Part shown: in pieces, positions 34,058 to 44,700 of the stretch | Numbering within the stretch: position 1 is the first letter of the stretch | How the letters are laid out: every line of letters begins with the position of its first letter | Assembly: GCF_027580225.2 (NCBI RefSeq) | Contig: NC_073354.2 | Span: 5,494,001 to 5,558,000 of the forward strand | Length of the DNA stretch: 64,000 nt | Source: Misgurnus anguillicaudatus | Taxonomy: Eukaryota > Chordata > Actinopteri > Cypriniformes > Cobitidae | Direction of reading: 5' to 3' | Program-made: the position numbers and the translations under genes | Notes under the pieces: generated by a model | What the model was told of the DNA's origin: nothing | Database searches by the model: none | Seen by the model: only the letters and a program-made list of their open reading frames with translations

Positions 34058-37000
34058 GTAAGACATTTCCCCTGTAAACTCAATCCTGAGTACTGGTTAT
34101 TCAAATAAAATGCTGATATTTTCAGTCCCAGTATGAAAGAATTTCAAACTCCTTTCACACAGAGAGTAGGGTTGCCGCGGTGACAGAATTTTCCCACCAG
34201 TTCACCGGGTGGGAGGGGCTTATAAATGCTCATGCAGACGTGCACATTTCACTTTTGAATTACGCAACTGTTTAAATGCAGTGCTTGCGTACGCTGCGTT
34301 AAATCGCATATGAATTTGCGTGCAATGCGAGTGCAACAGCTGGTTTAATTAATTGATTGAGTCAATGTGCGCAGGTAATTCTCACAGAACCCGCCAGTCC
34401 CAAACAGAGCAACCGGTTTCTTCTCCATAAAGCGCTGCTTGAATGATGGGTTTATTATTTTTCTTGATGAAAAACACAACAACAAAAAATCTCGCTTATA
34501 TTAAACATCATATATAGGGCTGGGTATCGATTCAGATTTTCCAGATCGATTCGATTCCGGTTCTCGGATATGTTTTTATACTCGATTCTCGATTCAACTC
34601 AATGAATATAGATTTAATACAAATACTATATTAATAAAAAAAGAACAGTGAACAGCAGTTTACAAGTGGGTAATTAATAAAAAAAATTAAAAGCCACAAC
34701 ACTAACGTTGTGTCTCTTGCTTGCGAAATCTAAAATGCTTCCATACCTCTGACTTTTTATGTGAAGGTGGCATTAACGTCGATGAAGCAACTGAAACACT
34801 ATTTTAAGCACTGAATGAATGAATGACAGGCTCACCTCTCACTCCTTGGTAACATTGCACAAGGCAAAAAAGAGGTTGACATCTAGTGAAGAAGACTAGT
34901 AATTAGATTAAAGTTAATCTTACGTTCAATGTTTGCGGAAGTAAATATGAAAGAAAAAATCTTTAATCGACTACGTTTAAAAAAACGATTAATTGAAAAA
35001 TCGATTATTTTTTCGCCCAGCCATAATCATATATGTATATTTATAACAAAAACGAGTAAGCACACGGCTTCTGCCATTGCCTGGTCGGTCAGCTCGCCTC
35101 GCACACTGACAGAAATAAATGAAATCTGACACCGGCTGCTCTGTGACGTGACACGCGTTCAGCTCCGCTGAATTCAGGCAGCAGACACATTCAGTTGTTA
35201 GTGTGTTTGCTCTCTCTAACGAAACTAAATGATTTAATTACATGAAAATATCAAAACGACGGTGAAAGAAAGTGTCGCAGTGGGCAAGTGATCTAACCGG
35301 TGAGAGGCTGAAGCACCGGTAATCACCGTTTAACCGACTATCACGGCAAGCCTAACAGAGAGTTGATACCAGAAAATTGCTGTAGTGTGCCTAAATGCCA
35401 ACACGTCCCAGGATTGAGCCCAGCATAGATTCTGGGATGGGTATCTAGTAATATTGCCAGGATCAGTCCTGAAATGTGCCCTGTGTGAACAAATGCAAAA
35501 ACGATGCCTTAAGATGTGTGTCGTAGAGAGAACTCAGGTTTTGGTTTCGTGGACATAGTTTATCCCTTTGTGGGTTTTAAATGCAGATTTAACGTCACAA
35601 CAATTAAATATCTGCAAATGGGATTCAAGCAGAGATTACGGAGCTCCTCATTATTATTGCTGAAGCTGATATTGTTCGTCAGCGCTAGTTTTTTTTATAG
35701 AAAATGCATGAGAGTGGTTTCCATAATCGCAGATCATAATCAAACTTGAGACGCTGGAGAAAATATTCCAATAAGTGCAGGATTACAGTTACATTACACG
35801 TCACATTGCATATTTGTTTCTTAACAAACGTGTGTTCATATGCAGCAATTTTTTTCCGCCGGTGGGTGCGAGCCTTAGAAAACAAACGAAGGGTTTATAG
35901 TTTTCACACTCGCTGTTGCACTATTCTTTAAAACGACAGGCGCATCTTTAGCAATCAAGTCCAGAACCAACACAAAGAAGAGGATAGAAGTTGTTGTTCG
36001 CTGGAAGAACCCTGGTAGCAACGGCAGGTGCTCTGTAGTCCCAAGGCACTTGGAAAAACGTGGTTTTAGACGCAAAACGTGAAGCTTTTTCATCAAAGCA
36101 TTGTAGATATTGCAACTCATGAGATCCACAAATCAGAGAGGCACTCGAATTTCAAAAGCGTTTTTCGAATCAGTGCCTATATGATTGTTTATTGCAGCAT
36201 TTCCATCCGTGAAACAAAACCTGGTTCAAGTGAGGAACCTTATTGGGGTTATGTTTCAAGCTGCGCTAAAAACGTGTTCTGATGGTGTAGTGGTAGCGCA
36301 GATCGATACTTTTTCAGCAACCTTAACCAAGAGCAGCCAGCAGGGAATCACTGACATCAGTTGCCTTCCCTTGCAAATAGTGCATTAACTCTTGAGTCTG
36401 CTCTGCTGGCTGTTTGCATTCACACAATCTTGAAGACATCTGGCTGGGCGAGATTGTACTTTATATTTTTCATAGTTTGTGACGTGCACACTAGCGCAGG
36501 TCGCACTTTACCACCGCAATGGTCATGACAACCGTCTCAGCTCTTAATATTACATTTATGTGTAGCAACACATGTTGGATTTAAAGATTTTACCAATCTT
36601 GGAACAAAAGTTGTTTTAATATAAACTGTATATTGTCATTACTGTGCTGTAATATATGGCTCTTTGCAGATATATCACTCGTTTCATGATGAGGTTGACG
36701 TGTACAGGCAGCACTGGTGGCGCTGTAACGGGCCCTGTCAGAATCGCCGACCGTTCTTCGGATACGTGAAGCGTGCTATGAACAGACCTCCCTCGGCCAG
36801 AGACCCCTGGTGGGCCGAGCATCAGAGGACCTGTGGTGGAACATACACCAAAATTAAGGAGCCAGAGAACTATGGGAAATCTGGAAAAGCGGATGGAAAG
36901 AAAGACAAGAATCCTACCAGTGAAAATTCCAAGAAGTCAAAGCCTCCCAGTAGCACTACAGGTGATCCATTAGATATTCCCACATTATTATATTGTGTGT

Positions 37001-38315
37001 ATCTGTACATGTGAATAGTTATTGGTTTCCATTCCTCCACATGGATGGTTTTTGTAGACTGAGTTTGATGATTTTATTTCTATTCTGGTCCTATACTGGT
37101 CCTTTGCATGAACATTAGGGCTGTCCATCGATTAAAATATTTAATCTAGAATGGGATGGGCAACTTCGGTCTTGAAGGGCCGGTGTCCTCCAATTCATTT
37201 GGTATTTGATTAATTCTTTTCATTGTGTTACAGATTCTGGCTCAAAAGACATCAGAAATCTTATTCCATTTACTGGGAGAGGTTTTGTTCTCGGAGGAAG
37301 CACACAGAATTCCACAGACAAACAGCCAAGCCAGACTCACTTAAGTCCCACTAAGGTGCATCCTTTCGTTTCACCTTCTAGTAATGACTCGCTATCCCCA
37401 ACTAGACCATGGTCCAATGGGACAAACTCTGACAAAAGATTCAGCTCAGGTGCATCAAATGTTCTTCGCAAAAAATCAGTTAGCAACACCAGTGCCTTTG
37501 TTAACATCAATGGCTCGCCTGTGAGAATTTCCAAAGCCAACGGCAGTTTGAATGCCAAACAGAGGACGGTACAAGATCTCTTTCAGTCCAAGCTCCTCAA
37601 ATCTCCAGAAAAAGCCACCAGCAGTGTAGCTTCTTCCAAATTTACCACAGATACCTCAACAACAAATCCTGCTAAATCTAATGGACCGGCTACATCTGGT
37701 GCCGGTACCACTAGCCAAATCAATAACCGTCATTCATCCACCGTAACTAGCTCAACTGAGCCCTATGTCTCCAAAAATTTTGGGAATGCTGATGATGCTA
37801 AAACCAAATTCTCAAATTCAAAAACTTTGGGAAGCCCTACGAAGTCTGAAACAAGCACAGGTTACATGTCTAAGTACTTCGGAAGTAACCAAAGATCAGG
37901 GTCGAATACTACAAGCTCAGGATTCGGGAAAACTGGAAGTCCCCAAAAGTCACAGGCCACGACTTCAGGCTTCGATTCCAAGCACTTTGGAGGCATTCAA
38001 AAGCCTGACTCTAATTTTCCAAATCCTAAAAACATTGGCAGCCCCCAGACATCAGGGACATCCAATTCAGGAGCCAGGAAAAGATCACGGGAAGAGCAAA
38101 ACTCGGCACACATTTTTGATTACTTCCAGAGGACGGTCAGCGAACCGGCCACATCCACAGTGAAGCGCAGAGAGGATATCGGAGGCATTTCCGTGCCTGA
38201 AAGAGATCGTCAAGCGAATAATTCTCCAGTCCAAATTACCGTCCACTGCCCTGTGTGCCACAGCAAAATACTAGAGTCCAAAATTAATGAACATTTAGAC
38301 TCCTGTCTTACATGA
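33929..38315 (+). CDS. sprtn: SprT-like DNA-protein crosslink metalloprotease, 3' part
   Basis: Spartan/DVC1 is a DNA-dependent zinc metalloprotease that degrades proteins covalently trapped on DNA at replication forks. Three coding exons are here (33929-34057, 36670-36961, 37234-38315), all with AG/GT borders and matching phase, giving 500 residues. They begin TLLHEMIHALLF, so the catalytic HExxH helix is present, with the third ligand in GHGPEFC. Then come the conserved HWWRCNGPCQ..RR and DPWWAEHQRTCGGTY blocks, a basic linker, the p97-binding SHP box FTGRGFVLGG, PIP-like motifs, and a C-terminal UBZ4 zinc finger (CPVC...HLDSC). The roughly 105-residue N-terminal part known from other vertebrates is not found between the satellite block and 33929. 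A polyadenylation signal AATAAA lies at 39365. Confidence 0.95.
34167..35354. mobile_element. hAT-type element, outer
   Basis: The termini TAGGGTTGCCGCGGTGA and (inverse) TAGGCTTGCCGTGATAG form inverted repeats. They are flanked on both sides by the identical octamer ACAGAGAG (34159-34166 and 35355-35362), the 8-bp duplication typical of hAT transposons. 1188 bp including an insertion; no transposase ORF, so non-autonomous. Confidence 0.85.
34515..35025. mobile_element. hAT-type element, nested
   Basis: The ends TAGGGCTGGGTATCGATTC and (inverse) TATGGCTGGGCGAAA are flanked by the identical octamer ATCATATA (34507-34514 and 35026-35033). 511 bp, non-autonomous, inserted in the larger hAT element. 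The 66-codon frame at 34929-35129 crosses its right end and is not a gene. Confidence 0.85.
36670..36961 (+). CDS. sprtn: sprtn exon: SprT C-terminal zinc-binding region
   Basis: Acceptor TCTTTGCAG, then IYHSFHDEVDVYRQHWWRC. 97 codons plus one base, donor ACAG-GTGATC. It holds the paired-cysteine region (WRCNGPCQ, RTCGGTY) and the basic DNA-contact block, ending in a lysine/serine-rich linker. Confidence 0.95.
37234..38315 (+). CDS. sprtn: sprtn last exon: SHP, PIP-like, repeats, UBZ4
   Basis: Acceptor TTGTGTTACAG, phase 1. The exon encodes the SHP box (37269-37295), a serine/threonine-rich disordered tail, PIP-like QRTVQDLF (37560-37583), three 33-36-residue repeats with a [YF]xSKxFG core followed by GSPxKS (about 37764-38085), a second PIP-like SAHIFDYF (38103-38126) and UBZ4 (38247-38306). 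At 360 codons it makes the predicted protein longer than the human one as I recall it (489 residues). Confidence 0.93.
37764..38085 (+). repeat. Degenerate in-frame repeats in the sprtn tail
   Basis: YVSKNFG, YMSKYFG and FDSKHFG start at 37764, 37863 and 37971 (spacing 99 and 108 nt). Each is followed after 15-20 residues by GSPTKS, GSPQKS or GSPQTS. The frame is kept, so this is a coding minisatellite. Confidence 0.8.
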
Positions 38316-39380
38316 ATACTGAAAAACAGGATGTTCCTAGTGTGTTCCTAGTTCAAAGTGCAAAATATTGAACATTAAAATTTCTCACGTTGTCTTGACA
38401 TTTTACTTCCATGTTAGTAAATCCCAATGCACAAACCGATTTTGTTATGTTAATACGAATCAAGAAAGTTTTTGAGATTTTGTTGACTCATTCTACCTCA
38501 TTTAAGTATTCGTATTATGGGAGGAATGTTGGGCGTGGTCAGCTCTGGTTTGATTGACAGTTAGTTGAGTTGTCACTGTCCTTGTGCCCACAGTTCGTGT
38601 TGATTCAGCAGTACTGAATTTTGCATGCGCTAGCTATTCACTATGGGATTTAGTTTTCTGCAGAATCAGGGTTTGCAAGGTTGTTCTCATCTTGGTGTGA
38701 CAGCTCTGCCGTTCTGTCACACTTGGGGGCGGGGCTTATGCCAGCTTCTTCGTGCCTTAGAGACATACGCGCAATAAAAGTTGAACCTCTCCCAAACTCG
38801 AAAATTCAATGGGTGTGCAGGCAGCTGTAAGCTGTTGATGTAATACATGAAGTGTTGTGCTCTTTTGTTTTATTGTTTGTGTTTCAGTCTACCTTTCAAC
38901 ACAAAACAATGCCGATGACGTGGTCATGGTGTTGATGTGAGACTCATGTGCGACTATTGCCTTGATTCATTTATACAGCTAAACACAAACAGTCAATTAT
39001 CTGTACTATTGTAAAAATAGCAAGGCACTGTGATTGAGTGTCTGACGTTTTCCAGACATCAGTGTTGTTTTATATACACAATTTTAACATGCACCAAATA
39101 TATTGAATGCAAACGGTGCGATTTCTTAGTTGCATATAACTTGCACATTTATTGTTGGCCAGTTTAGGGCCAGACTCAAATTGTTGTAAAGTTGGCTTTT
39201 TGTAAACTTTACTTGTTTAATATACAAGGATTCCAGGAGGATTCCAGATTTAAAGTGGTTATAAATGTTTGTGTTGTTTTTGTTATACAAACGTTTGGTG
39301 TTTAAACCTGTTAAAACACAAAATTGTGCCCTATTCTTGTTTAAGTGATGTCTTTGTTAACTTAAATAAATGTTGTTTTA
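38316..39380 (+). other. Probable sprtn 3' UTR
   Basis: Follows the stop codon with no further coding signal. AATAAA at 39365-39370 followed by TGTTGTTTT suits cleavage shortly after. About 38520-38830 contains sequence with a GTGTGACAG/CTGTCACAC inverted pair that may be a small repeat insertion. Confidence 0.5.
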
Positions 39381-39597
39381 CTGTTTAAAAAACATTTTTT
39401 TATTGGTTTGAATCTCTTCTAAACATATTTTTTATCCTATACAAAATCTTTCTTAAATGCTTAATAATGTTAAATATTAAACCCTAATATTTTGTAAATA
39501 TTTTTGTGAGATGTTAAAGAAATTCAATGTTGAACTTAATGCTTTCGAAGAAAGTAACTCTTTATAGATTATTTAGCTGAAAGCACTTGTTTTATGC

Positions 39598-40095
39598 TTC
39601 GTACACACCAAACGCGAAGCATCACATACCTGCCTCTAGATTACTCATAGGATTTAACCTAGAATTTTTCGCTCAAGTTGAATATTTTCTACTTGCGCAA
39701 AGTCTAACTGTGGGTTTACACCAAACGCGAAGCATGCAATCGTGTTGCTCGCTCTAGATTACTCGAGGGATTTAACTTTGTGTCATGCAAATTTTTCGCT
39801 CGAGTTGAATATTTTCAACTTGGGCGAAGACGCGTCTGACTCGAATAGTGCGTGTTTTCACGGCAAACGCGCACCCATATTGCGTCATTCGCATCGCCCC
39901 ACGCGAGGACGCGTCTGATCGTGTTTTTGCATTGACTTTGTATGTAATCTACTCACGCAAATTGTTGCACTTGCATCTGGTGTGAACCCACAGTAAGCCG
40001 TTTAAGGCGAGTAGCGCGTATTTTTACAGCAGTCGTGCCACCCAGTTTATGTCGTTCGCATCGGCCCACGCGAGTTTGCGTCTATTCGCGTCTTA
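39598..40095. mobile_element. Diverged repeat copies with ACACCAAACGCGAAGC
   Basis: Two copies in the same direction of ACACCAAACGCGAAGCAT (about 39605 and 39719), each followed by CTCTAGATTACTC and TTTTTCGCTC.AGTTGAATATTTT. The block ends with TCTGGTGTGAACCCACAG. Related sequence lies at 45600-45840. Possibly a Harbinger-type non-autonomous family; not proven. Confidence 0.5.
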
Positions 40096-40105
40096 AGTTT
40101 ACGTT

Positions 40106-40373
40106 TAGGCATTTACACTGTAAAATCTTTATACACTTACATACATTTTTACGTTTAATCAACTAGGTTTTACAAGTCATATCAACTATCTCGGCAATTG
40201 ATGAGTTGTTGTAACTTATTAAATCTAAGTTGAATTTGCTTTAGTTGTCAACTTAATTTTATAATGTAAGTTACAGCAACTCATCCCTAGTCAATACAGT
40301 TAAAATGACTTGTAAATTGTAAAGTTGATTAAACTTAAAAATTTAAGTGCAAAAAGTTTTTCATACAGTGTAG
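40106..40373. mobile_element. Palindromic element with CACTGTA ends
   Basis: Ends are ACACTGTAAAATCTT and the inverse TACACTGTATGAAAAA. Inner arms contain AACTTACATTATAAAATTAAG-like pairs around a centre rich in TTAAGTTG. Non-coding. Confidence 0.55.
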
Positions 40374-40618
40374 CAAATGCTTTAAGCGAGTTTGTAAACA
40401 TTTATCATTACCATACCATTTTATTTAGAATATGATGTTACTGGATTTTTTTGTTGATGCGACATAAACAATGTGTTTATAAACCCATTAAAAGTTAAAG
40501 TCATCATAAAAATAATGTTATACATATATACATATACTATATGAAAATGAGGGACAATATATGGTACAGATTGGATGACCCAGATGTATCTGTTTATGAT
40601 TGATAGAGAAGCGTTGAG

Positions 40619-40619
<1 letters not shown>

Positions 40620-40708
<89 letters not shown>
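40620..40708. repeat. (TG)n microsatellite
   Basis: About 44 uninterrupted TG dinucleotides. The Cys-Val and Thr-His frames in it are low-complexity artefacts. Confidence 0.98.
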
Positions 40709-40709
<1 letters not shown>

Positions 40710-41255
40710 TTCCTGCACATGTTGTCTTTACAATAGCCTCATGTCTGAATGCTTTGTGTCCAGCTTCAGCTGGACGTGTGTTGTTTCAGATGGGCGGATC
40801 CACGGCCGATCATGGTCACCATCTGCCTGTTACTGACACCTTTGTTCCTTCCCGGGAATCCGGCCCTGACCTCACTCTGAGTCAATTCATCTGACCATTT
40901 CCTGACCATGTGCTCTTCAGAGGTGCTATTAGACAACTGTGATCTGGATTTTACCAGCTTTTCAAAACCAAAATAGCATTTTTGCGATAATTTAAAACAT
41001 ATTTGGAGTGAGATAAAATTGTTTATTTTTTAAAGGGCAAGAATTTTGAACATTTGTACAGCCAATAGATTGCAACATTGTTTTTGGGAAGAGATTGCAC
41101 AATATAGCACAAATTCTTTCTTTAAATAACGATAACGTGAAATGGGTCAGTAAACATTTCTAAACAACGTCAAGTAAACAAAAAAAATGTAGGTTATTTC
41201 ACAATATCTGGGCTTTAATCAGACGAAAAGATTAATTCTGAATTTAATGCTCATG
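40709..41255. other. Intergenic, nothing recognised
   Basis: Unique-looking AT-rich sequence upstream of the fam89a promoter. No repeat ends or exons seen. Confidence 0.5.
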
Positions 41256-41487
41256 AATATTCATTGACCCCCTGTCCGTCACGTGTGGCCACGCCCATTC
41301 TGCGCCGGATCGCTTTAAATGGACAGGAAGTGCGAGTTCCAGCCCCACAGATTATAGGTGTCGTTAGGAGCGGTAGCTGCTATATGGATTTGTCGACGTT
41401 TTCGTGTAACAGTCTTTAAGAAAATCAGCACATGCTGTTTTTAATAGTCTCGTCTGTTAATATAGCGTGTTACTGGTTAATGTTAGT
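41256..41487 (+). promoter_or_regulatory. Probable fam89a promoter and 5' UTR
   Basis: Contains GTCACGTGTGGCCACGCCC (an E-box CACGTG beside a KLF/Sp-type CCACGCCC), CGCTTTAAATGG about 160 bp before the ATG, and CAGGAAGTG, an ETS-like site. GC content rises here and into exon 1. Motif reading only. Confidence 0.45.
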
Positions 41488-41739
41488 ATGAATGGTAAGG
41501 TTGGGAATGGAGCAGCGGGCGGTATGCTGGCCTGTATCGAGGGTCTGCCGCCGTTGCCCAAGAGCCTGAGCGGGCTGCTCAACTCCAGCGGCGGCTCGTG
41601 GAGAGAGATGGAGAGGATGTACGTGAAGAAGACCATGATCCAAGACGACCTGAGCCGAGGACGAAACAACGCCGACAATCTGCTGGCGAATAAACCGGCA
41701 AACCTGGATGCAGCCCTGGCTCTGCTCAGGAAAGAGATG
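41488..41739 (+). CDS. fam89a: fam89a exon 1
   Basis: 84 codons in phase 0, ending KEM at donor ATG-GTAAGA. The first ATG in good context (GTTAGTATGAATG) is taken as the start. Confidence 0.9.
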
Positions 41740-44700
41740 GTAAGAGTAGATGTAGTAAAGCAACAGCTGTTGTCATAAATGCGGGCGTTTGTTTCATATG
41801 TCAGCGGCTTTATCTTCAAGCTTAGTCCCTCGAGTATCTAGACGGCGTGTCTCTAAACAATATAGAGCGCGCATCATAATGTCAACCTAACCCTAAACTT
41901 AGGAATGTGATTCCCAAAATGTTTTGAACACACTTTATACCTGATATTTAAGATATATGTTGCCAAATATGTTTGATTTGAATTTAAAAAATGTTCTGTT
42001 TAGTTCTTAAGTACACTCGATGATATGAGTATGACGTGAGTGTTCGATTCGAATATCTAAACATAATAATGCCACGAGTGATTGATTCGACAAGGTAGAA
42101 CACTGACAAATCTCAAAAATAATGTTTTTATATCCTAAGAATACTCATGTGATGCCAGAAGTATTTAATTTTCATAATCTGAACTCTTAAGAATACTTGT
42201 CGTAAGTGTTCAATTCGATTAGTCAGAATACTCGTATAATGCCGCGAGTGTTCGGTTTGAACAGTATACACTTAAGAACTGCCAAATATCTTTGATTTGA
42301 ATCTCAAAAATATTATGTTTAATCCTAAAAATACTTGTATGATGCCAGAACTGTTAAATTTGAATAATCTGAACTCTTAAAGGAATAGTCAATTTTCTTA
42401 AAAGAAAAATCCAAATAATTTACTCACCACCATGTCATCCAAAATGTTGATGTCTTTCTTTGTTCAGTCGAGAAGAAATTATGTTTTTTGAGGAAAACAT
42501 TGCAGGATTTTTCTCATTTTAATGGACTTTAATAGAGCCCAAAATTTAATACTTAACTCAACACTTAACAGGTTTTTTCAACTGAGTTTAAACGGACTAT
42601 AAACGATCCCAAACGAGGCATAAGGGTCTTGTCTAGCAAAATGATTGTCATTTTTGACCAGAAAAATAAAAATATGCACTTTTAAACCACAACTTCTCGT
42701 CTAGGTCCGATCCTGTGATACGCCAGCGTGATCTAACGTAAATGCGTAGTGACGTAGGGAGGTCACGTGTTACATATATGAAACGCACATTTGCGGACCA
42801 TTTTAAACAATAAACTGACACAAAGACATTAATTAGTATCAGTTGACATACAAAAACGTCGGAACGGTCCTCTTTCTCAACACTTGTAAACACTGGGGCA
42901 AGGTTTTGCGTTCGTCCTCTGTGACCTCTTGACCTCATGACGTATTGCGTGGGGTCACGCTGGCGCATCACGACCGGACCTAGACGAGAAGTTGTGAGTT
43001 AAAAGTGCATATTTTTTTATTTTTCTTGTCAAAAATGACAATCGTTTCACTGGATAAGACCCTTATGCTTAATTTGGGATCGTTTAGAGTTCTTTGAAAC
43101 TCCACTGAAAAAAATTAAGTGTTGAGTTAAGTAAGTGTTGGGCTCTATTAAAGTCCATTAAAATGAGAAAAATCCTGCAATGTTTTCCAAAAAAAAAAAA
43201 AAAATTCTTCTCGACTGACATCAATTTTTTGGATGACATGGAGGTGAGTAAATTATCTGGATTTTTTGTTTAAGAAAATGGACTATTCCTTTAAGAATAC
43301 TTATATGGCGAGCCGCGAGAGTGTTCAGTTCGATTAGTCAGAATACTAGTATAATGCCACCACTAGCGTTTGATTTGAACAGTATACACTTCAATACTGC
43401 CAAATGTCTTTGAATTTGAATCTCAAAAATATTGTGTTTAATCCTAAGAATACTCATATGATGCCAGAAGTACAGCTGTGAAGATGAATTGTGTTTCCCA
43501 TTAAAAATATCTGTCTGAAATCGATTCTGAATCACAAGGCTGCGATTTATTTTCTTTATTTTATGCACAGCTTGTACATGTACTACGGTTTTAGTCAGTA
43601 GGAAGTTTTTAATCTAAAACCACTATGAGTTTGAGTCAATTATAACGTGCATTTAAAAAAGCAACACTCGTTAAGAAAAATGATTTTAAATATTCTTTAT
43701 TATCATGGAAAAACCTAAAACAATTTATAGAACAGCAATATATTCATGTAGACTTTTTCTGGTAATGGTGGTACTTCTGTGACACAGAGTTTCTGCACTA
43801 GAGCGCCCTCTGGCTTTTGTATGTGCCGGTATTTCACCGTAATTTGTTAAAATTAATTCATTGAGAAAATGTGCATTTGCACGATTAATCGACAGCCCTA
43901 GCCAGAAGTGTTCGATTTGAATGGTCTGAACTCTCGTATATTGCCCTGAGTGTTTGATTTGACTAGGAATAACACTTATAAGCTGCCAAATGTTACATCC
44001 GAATCAAAGTCATTTTCTATTTAAATTTTTAAAATGCTCATAAATTATGCCATGAGTGTTCAATTCAAGTAGTCCGAGTGTTTTATTCGACTAGTAAGAA
44101 CAGTTGTATTTTCTATTTAACCTGGATCTTAAAAACGCTAATGCTTATAGTACACAAGTGTTCAATTCAAGTAGTCTAGACTCTAAACAATCTTAAGTGT
44201 TCGATTCAAATAGTAACACTTGTAAACTGCCAAATATGTTCAATTTGAATATGAAGAGTTTGGTTCCAAAACGCAATAAACGCCATTTTTTTAAAAAAAT
44301 GAGTTACTGCCAAACCAGTATTATATCAGGTCAGTATTTAAAAGTAAATTCTTAATTTTTTGCAAAATCTAATATCCGCCGTGCTATTGTCATCTTTTAT
44401 CCCTTTTTTCCCAAAATGCAATAAACGCCACTCCTCCTTTTCTACAGAACACAATAAATCCGCTCCACAAATTACAGCACACCATTCCACGCAATGTAAA
44501 CAAACAATGGCGGCGCGCTGAGTACACAGAGTCCTAGTTTTCCTCATCTACTTTGTACTTCGTAAACAAAATAATACTTTAATTGCATTGATAAACCTGT
44601 GATGGTTTTCAGTGACGGGAAAGAAATGTACGCGAGAGGCACTCGGCAGACGGGTGCTTGTTCTCCCGACAGCATCAAGCTTCTCATGCTAACACATTGA

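Larger units (their letters stand above)
34058..36669. other. sprtn intron with nested transposons
   Basis: A 2.6-kb intron. Bases 34159-35362 are a hAT element with its duplications, itself carrying a second hAT. The flanks (about 34145-34158 and 35363-35500, with TTTCACACAGAGAG and CCTGTGTGAACA) look like halves of a still older repeat. From about 35500 to 36669 I see AT-rich DNA with no recognisable exon. Confidence 0.7.

Noticed and set aside
36280..36330. tRNA-like A-box string TGGTGTAGTGGTAGCGC
   Set aside because: No matching B box (GGTTCGAAT-like), no cloverleaf pairing and no acceptor stem could be found downstream.
40421..40894. Cys-Val, Val-Cys and Thr-His rich frames
   Set aside because: They are translations of a (TG)n microsatellite.
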